Positions 60,347 through 64,000 of a DNA stretch of 64,000 nt are shown here, in pieces. The DNA comes from Salinirussus salinus (GTDB lineage: Archaea; Halobacteriota; Halobacteria; Halobacteriales; Haloarculaceae), in assembly GCF_009831455.1 (NCBI RefSeq), contig NZ_WOWO01000003.1, positions 434,001-498,000 on the forward strand. Reading direction: 5' to 3'. The position numbers and the translations under genes are program-made. A model generated the notes under the pieces. That model made no database searches and was not told the DNA's origin. It saw only the letters and a list, made by a program, of their open reading frames with translations. How positions within the stretch are numbered: position 1 is the stretch's first letter; each line of letters begins with the position of its first letter.

Positions 60347-61768
60347 TCACCGCTCTGCGACCAGGAACTCCTGGCCCTGCTCCATCCGGAGTGTCATCTC
60401 CGGGGAGACGGGCGGCTCGCCGTCGGCGTCGTTCTCGCCGAGCCAGTAGAGGTCGAACTCCCGGCCGATGGTCGCAAGCGCCAGCTTCGCCTCCAGCAGC
60501 GCGAACTCCCGGCCGATGCAGATGCGCGGGCCGCCGCCGAAGGGGGCGTAGGCGAAGTTGTGTAGCTCGGAGCGGAGGTCGCCGTCCCACCGCGAGGGCC
60601 GGAACTCGTCTGGGTCCTGGAAAAAGCGCTCGTCGCGCTGGATCTGCCGGAAGGGAAGGATGACGCGCTCGCCCTCGGGGATCCGGTAGCCGTCCATCGC
60701 GACCTCCTCGGCGGTCAGCCGCGGCAGAGCGTACACCGGCGGGTACATACGCAGGGTCTCGGTCACGACCCGGTCGGTGACCTCGAGGTCCGCGACGTCG
60801 TCGGCGGTCGGCGGCCCGTCGAGTTCGTCGACCTCGGCCTGGAACCGCGCCTTTACATCGGGGTTGTTCGCCAGCGCCCAGCAGGCGAAGGTCAGCGACG
60901 TCGTCGTCGTGTCGTGACCGGCGAAGATGATCGTCACCATCTGGTCGCGCAGCCGCTCGTCGTCGAGCATGGCGGCGTCCATCCCTGCCTCCCGCAGACC
61001 GACGAGCAGCGAGAGCAGGTCGTCGGCCTCGGTGGGGTCGGCGGGCGCGTCGCCGGCCCGCTCGGCCAGCAGCCGGTCGGCCTCCTCACGGATGGTTGCC
61101 TTCCCCTCCCGGAAGCGCCGGCGGGCCGGCGTCGGCACCCACGGCGGCAGCAGGTACGAAGTCGGAACGAACCACTCGTGGAGGTCCTCGGCGGCCTCCC
61201 GGAGCCGGCGGTCACCGTCCAGGTCGAGTTCCCGGCCCAGGATCGTCGCGAAGAGGACGTCCAGCGTCATGTCGGTGAACTCCGACTGCAGGTCCAGCCG
61301 GTCGCCGTCTTCCCACCGGTCGGTCCGCCGCTGCATCTGCTCGACCATCCCGTCGGCGTAGGTCATCACCCGGTCCCGCGTAAAGAGGGGCTGGAGCGCG
61401 TCGCGTTGCTGTTGCCACTCCTCGCCCTCGACGGTCAGCAGCCCCTCGCCGAAGGCAGTCCCGAAATCGCCGGACTTCCGGAACTTCTCGCGCTCGGTCA
61501 GCAGCACGCGCTTGACACACTCGGGGTGGCCGAGGTGGAAGATGTCGCCCTGGCCCAGCAGCCGCGTCCGGACCACGTCCTCGAACCGGTGGGCCCGCTC
61601 GCCAAACGTTAGCGTGTCCCGCATCTGCCGGAACATGTGCAGGGCGGGGTGTCCCAGGTTCGGCGGATACGGCGGCAGCGGCCGCTCGCTCGCTACGGAT
61701 GCCCTCTCCCCCTCGCTCGCGTCGTCGCTCTCCGAGGTGCCCGCCTCGTCCTGTCGCTGTGTCGCCAT
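60347..61768 (-). CDS. Cytochrome P450 (473 aa)
   Basis: A heme monooxygenase. The I-helix AGHDTTTTS, ETLRMYP (ExxR), the PERF-like region DPDEFRPSRW and the heme loop FGGGPRICIGREFA with Cys417 are all present. The N terminus is acidic and soluble, so it is a cytoplasmic enzyme that needs a ferredoxin partner. The ATG at 61768 is chosen over an in-frame GTG four codons earlier. It is divergent from the acyl-CoA ligase. The substrate is unknown; a lipid or terpenoid is possible. Confidence 0.9.
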   Translation of the reverse strand: MATQRQDEAGTSESDDASEGERASVASERPLPPYPPNLGHPALHMFRQMRDTLTFGERAHRFEDVVRTRLLGQGDIFHLGHPECVKRVLLTEREKFRKSGDFGTAFGEGLLTVEGEEWQQQRDALQPLFTRDRVMTYADGMVEQMQRRTDRWEDGDRLDLQSEFTDMTLDVLFATILGRELDLDGDRRLREAAEDLHEWFVPTSYLLPPWVPTPARRRFREGKATIREEADRLLAERAGDAPADPTEADDLLSLLVGLREAGMDAAMLDDERLRDQMVTIIFAGHDTTTTSLTFACWALANNPDVKARFQAEVDELDGPPTADDVADLEVTDRVVTETLRMYPPVYALPRLTAEEVAMDGYRIPEGERVILPFRQIQRDERFFQDPDEFRPSRWDGDLRSELHNFAYAPFGGGPRICIGREFALLEAKLALATIGREFDLYWLGENDADGEPPVSPEMTLRMEQGQEFLVAER

Positions 61769-61890
61769 GCCCGCACCCACGGTTTCGACGGCCTAAGCTG
61801 TGTGGTAACACCCGGCACGTTTACGACCGTTGGTGGACCGGGCAAACAACCCCGGAAACGTTTATGCCGATGGGTGCTGAGGTGCGTATC

Positions 61891-63501
61891 ATGCCATACG
61901 GTGACATCTACGAGGCGGTGTACGACCTCTACGACTCCGAGGAGGGGTGGGAAGAGATGGTCAGCGCCGGCGACCGCGACGGCATCAACATCGGCGAGGA
62001 GGCGCTCGGCCGACACGGCGACAGCGAGGAGACGGCGCTGCGGATCCGCGACTTCGGGACCGGCGACCTCGAAACGTACTCCTTCGCGGAGCTGAACGCC
62101 GCCGCCAACCGCGTGGCGAACTACCTGGTCGAGCACACCGAGCGAGGTGCCCGCGTCGTGGCGATGCTGCCGACCCGGCTGGAGCTGTACGCCGTCGTCT
62201 TTGGGACGCTGAAGGCCGGCCGCGTCTACGTCCCGATGGCGCCCGTCTTCGGCCCCGACGCGGCGGGCTACCGGCTGGACGACGCCGGCGCCGCCGTCTT
62301 CGTCACGACCACCGACCACTACGGCCGCGTCGGCGACGCCATCCCCGAGGTCGTCAACCGCGTCGTCACCGTCGGCGGCGAGGTCGACGGCGACCGGACG
62401 GAGGGGTACCGCGCCGTCGAGGACCACGGCAGCGACTTCGAGGCGGTCGACACCCACCCCGGCGACCCGTTCGCGCTCAGCTACACCTCGGGGACCACCG
62501 GCCAGCCCAAGGGCGTCCCGATGACCCACGGCGACGTTCCCGACCTGCACGCCTACGTCGAGTTCGTCGTCGACCTCCGGCCCGACGACACCTACTTCGT
62601 GGCGGCCTCGCCGGCGTGGTCCTACGGGCTGGTGATGGGGTCGCTGATGCCCGGGATCCGCGGGACCGCGATCGGCTGTTACCGCGGGGAGTTCGACGGG
62701 GGCATGCTGATGGACACGCTGGCCCGGCTGGACGTCGACAACGCGATGGTCCCGCCGACCGCGCTCCGGCAGCTCGCCCAGGCCGGCGTCGACGCCGAGG
62801 GGATCGACCTCCGGGTGCTGCTGGCGGCCGGGGAGTCGCTGGACGAGGACAGCGTCGGCTGGTGTCGGGACGTGCTCGGCACCGAGCCACAGGATTCCTA
62901 CGGCCTGACCGAGGCCGGGATGTCGGTCTGTAACTACGCCTTCGAGGACTGGGAAGTCAAGCCCGGCAGCATGGGCCGGCCGCTCCCGGGCAAGGAAGTG
63001 GAGCTGCTCGACGACGACGAGGAACCCGTCGAGCAGGGCGAGACCGGCGAGATCTGCATCCGCCGGGAGGGCGACGACCGCGGCAGTTACTGGGGCCGGC
63101 CGGAGGCGACGACGGAGATGTTCACCGGCCGGTGGCTCCACACCGACGACCTCGCCCGCGAGGACGAGGACGGTTACTTCTGGTACGTCGGCCGGAAGGA
63201 CTCGGTGATCGTGAGTGCGGGCTACCGGATCGGCCCCGACGAGGTCGAGGAGACGCTGCTGAAACACGACGCCGTCGCCGAGGTCGCGGTCGTGGGCGTC
63301 CCCGACGAGACCCGCGGCGAGGTCGTCAAGGCTCACATCACGCCGACCCGGGAGCCCGACGAGGGGCTGGCCGAGGAGATCCAGGAGTTCGCCCGCGAAA
63401 CCCTCTCGAAACACGAGTACCCCCGCGAGGTCGAGTTCCACGACGAACTCCCCAAGACTGCCACCGGGAAGATCGCCCGCAGCGACCTCGAAGAGGACTG
63501 A
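61891..63501 (+). CDS. Acyl-CoA ligase of the AMP-forming family (536 aa)
   Basis: It activates a carboxylic acid with ATP and CoA. The ATP loop YTSGTTGQPKG is at 198-208, DSYGLTEAG supplies the A5 motif, WLHTDDLAREDEDGYFWYVGR is A7-A8, and Lys527 in KTATGKIARSD is the catalytic lysine. The start MPYGDIYEAV at 61891 is preferred because CGTTTATGCC lies about 30 bases upstream; earlier in-frame ATGs at 61864 and 61870 are within that promoter. Short-chain or benzoate-type acids are possible substrates. Confidence 0.88.
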   Translation: MPYGDIYEAVYDLYDSEEGWEEMVSAGDRDGINIGEEALGRHGDSEETALRIRDFGTGDLETYSFAELNAAANRVANYLVEHTERGARVVAMLPTRLELYAVVFGTLKAGRVYVPMAPVFGPDAAGYRLDDAGAAVFVTTTDHYGRVGDAIPEVVNRVVTVGGEVDGDRTEGYRAVEDHGSDFEAVDTHPGDPFALSYTSGTTGQPKGVPMTHGDVPDLHAYVEFVVDLRPDDTYFVAASPAWSYGLVMGSLMPGIRGTAIGCYRGEFDGGMLMDTLARLDVDNAMVPPTALRQLAQAGVDAEGIDLRVLLAAGESLDEDSVGWCRDVLGTEPQDSYGLTEAGMSVCNYAFEDWEVKPGSMGRPLPGKEVELLDDDEEPVEQGETGEICIRREGDDRGSYWGRPEATTEMFTGRWLHTDDLAREDEDGYFWYVGRKDSVIVSAGYRIGPDEVEETLLKHDAVAEVAVVGVPDETRGEVVKAHITPTREPDEGLAEEIQEFARETLSKHEYPREVEFHDELPKTATGKIARSDLEED

Positions 63502-64000
63502 GGCCGGATCTCCCGTCGTTTTGCGGTCTAGAGCAGGAACTCCCCACGAACAGCAGGAAAGCCCCGGGACCACACGCCTCCCCAGCCGACTGCGGTGTCT
63601 GCTCACGGGCGCGCAGCGCCCGTTCCCACGGGCCGAGGCGGCTCCGCCGCCTCGCGGCTCGCTCACTGCGTTCGCTGCGCTCCTCATCCACCGGAAGGCT
63701 CGCCTGGCTCGCCTTCCGAGCCTTCTCTCGCTGCGCTCGGGAAGACCTCGCACGGCGGCTGTCGCAGCAGGGCCGCCGCGACAGCGTGCGCCCGACTCGA
63801 CTTCCGGGCTGGGCGGGACCGAAAGGGGCTGACCGCTCCGGGAAGCACGCTGACGCAAGCACGCGAGCGCAGCGAGCGCGCACAGCGAAGCGCGCGACCG
63901 GAGCGGTCAGGGGCTTTCTGGCTGTTCGCGTCGTCGAGTCCGACAGTCCTCGCTCGACTACCCACATCCTTACAGTCAGTAGCGTTAACCCGCATGCGGG
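63502..64000. other. Non-coding 499-base tail with inverted repeats
   Basis: I see no credible gene here. The stretch holds short palindromes (GGGCGCGCAGCGCCC near 63611, GAGGCGGCTCCGCCGCCTC near 63636) and repeated CTCGCTGCGCTCG words. It ends with the palindrome CCCGCATGCGGG at 63989-64000, cut by the edge. Open frames on both strands are Arg/Ser-rich and look spurious. It may flank a gene or mobile element beyond the window. Confidence 0.6.
63822..63917. repeat. 20-bp imperfect inverted repeat
   Basis: AAAGGGGCTGACCGCTCCGG at 63822-63841 pairs with CCGGAGCGGTCAGGGGCTTT at 63898-63917, 17 of 20 bases, around a 56-base loop. The arms are long enough for a stable stem. The role is unknown. 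Confidence 0.7.

Noticed and set aside
63338-63995. Two overlapping minus-strand ORFs at the right edge
   Set aside because: Arg/Ser-rich, made of the inverted repeats, and one overlaps the acyl-CoA ligase end; possible tail of an element outside, but no support inside the window.
1-64000. CRISPR arrays or cas genes
   Set aside because: No regularly spaced identical repeats with unique spacers, and no cas-like proteins.

Overview
The window is a very GC-rich, gene-dense stretch from a halophilic archaeon (class Halobacteria; a Haloarculaceae-like genus is possible but unproven). The evidence is strongly acidic proteins, twin-arginine lipoprotein signals on every solute-binding protein, leaderless or GTG/TTG starts behind TATA boxes, a PAS/GAF/HTH-10 'Bat'-type regulator, AbrB-PhoU fusions and SipW-type exported proteins.

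Regions 1-5931: a cut-off alpha/beta hydrolase, two acyl-CoA dehydrogenases, a DUF2249 protein, a TatA subunit, a zinc-ribbon membrane protein and two paralogous membrane-anchored HTH regulators. Region 6284-15448 is the most unusual part. It is a one-direction cluster of five exported SipW/TasA-like proteins, two of them carrying a von Willebrand A domain inserted in the TasA-like fold. A signal peptidase with a long acidic tail and a sequon-rich, mucin-like secreted protein follow. The promoter region upstream holds nine GTAC words spaced at whole turns of DNA, and an internal promoter holds four more.

Regions 15529-29069: an SDR, a GT2 glycosyltransferase, a membrane-anchored 2Fe-2S ferredoxin, tRNA-Arg(CCG) with a duplicated 3' end nearby, a small HTH pair, a flavoprotein, a ~1816-residue nine-PAS regulator, a PNPOx-like protein and an MFS transporter. 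Region 29095-35577: a formamidase/acetamidase beside a complete branched-chain-type ABC transporter, probably for uptake and hydrolysis of short amides. Region 35838-48496: two complete pst phosphate transport operons in tandem, then PhoU and an AbrB-PhoU regulator.

Regions 48575-63501: three related flavoprotein disulfide reductases, HxlR and desulforedoxin-like regulators, two TSUP exporters, a DsrE-like protein, a polyhydroxyalkanoate-mobilising pair (bdhA-phaZh1-like), a 38-residue C2H2 zinc-finger protein, a cytochrome P450 and an acyl-CoA ligase. The last 500 bases are non-coding, rich in inverted repeats, and run off the window. All functions come from reading motifs and context; no database search was run.
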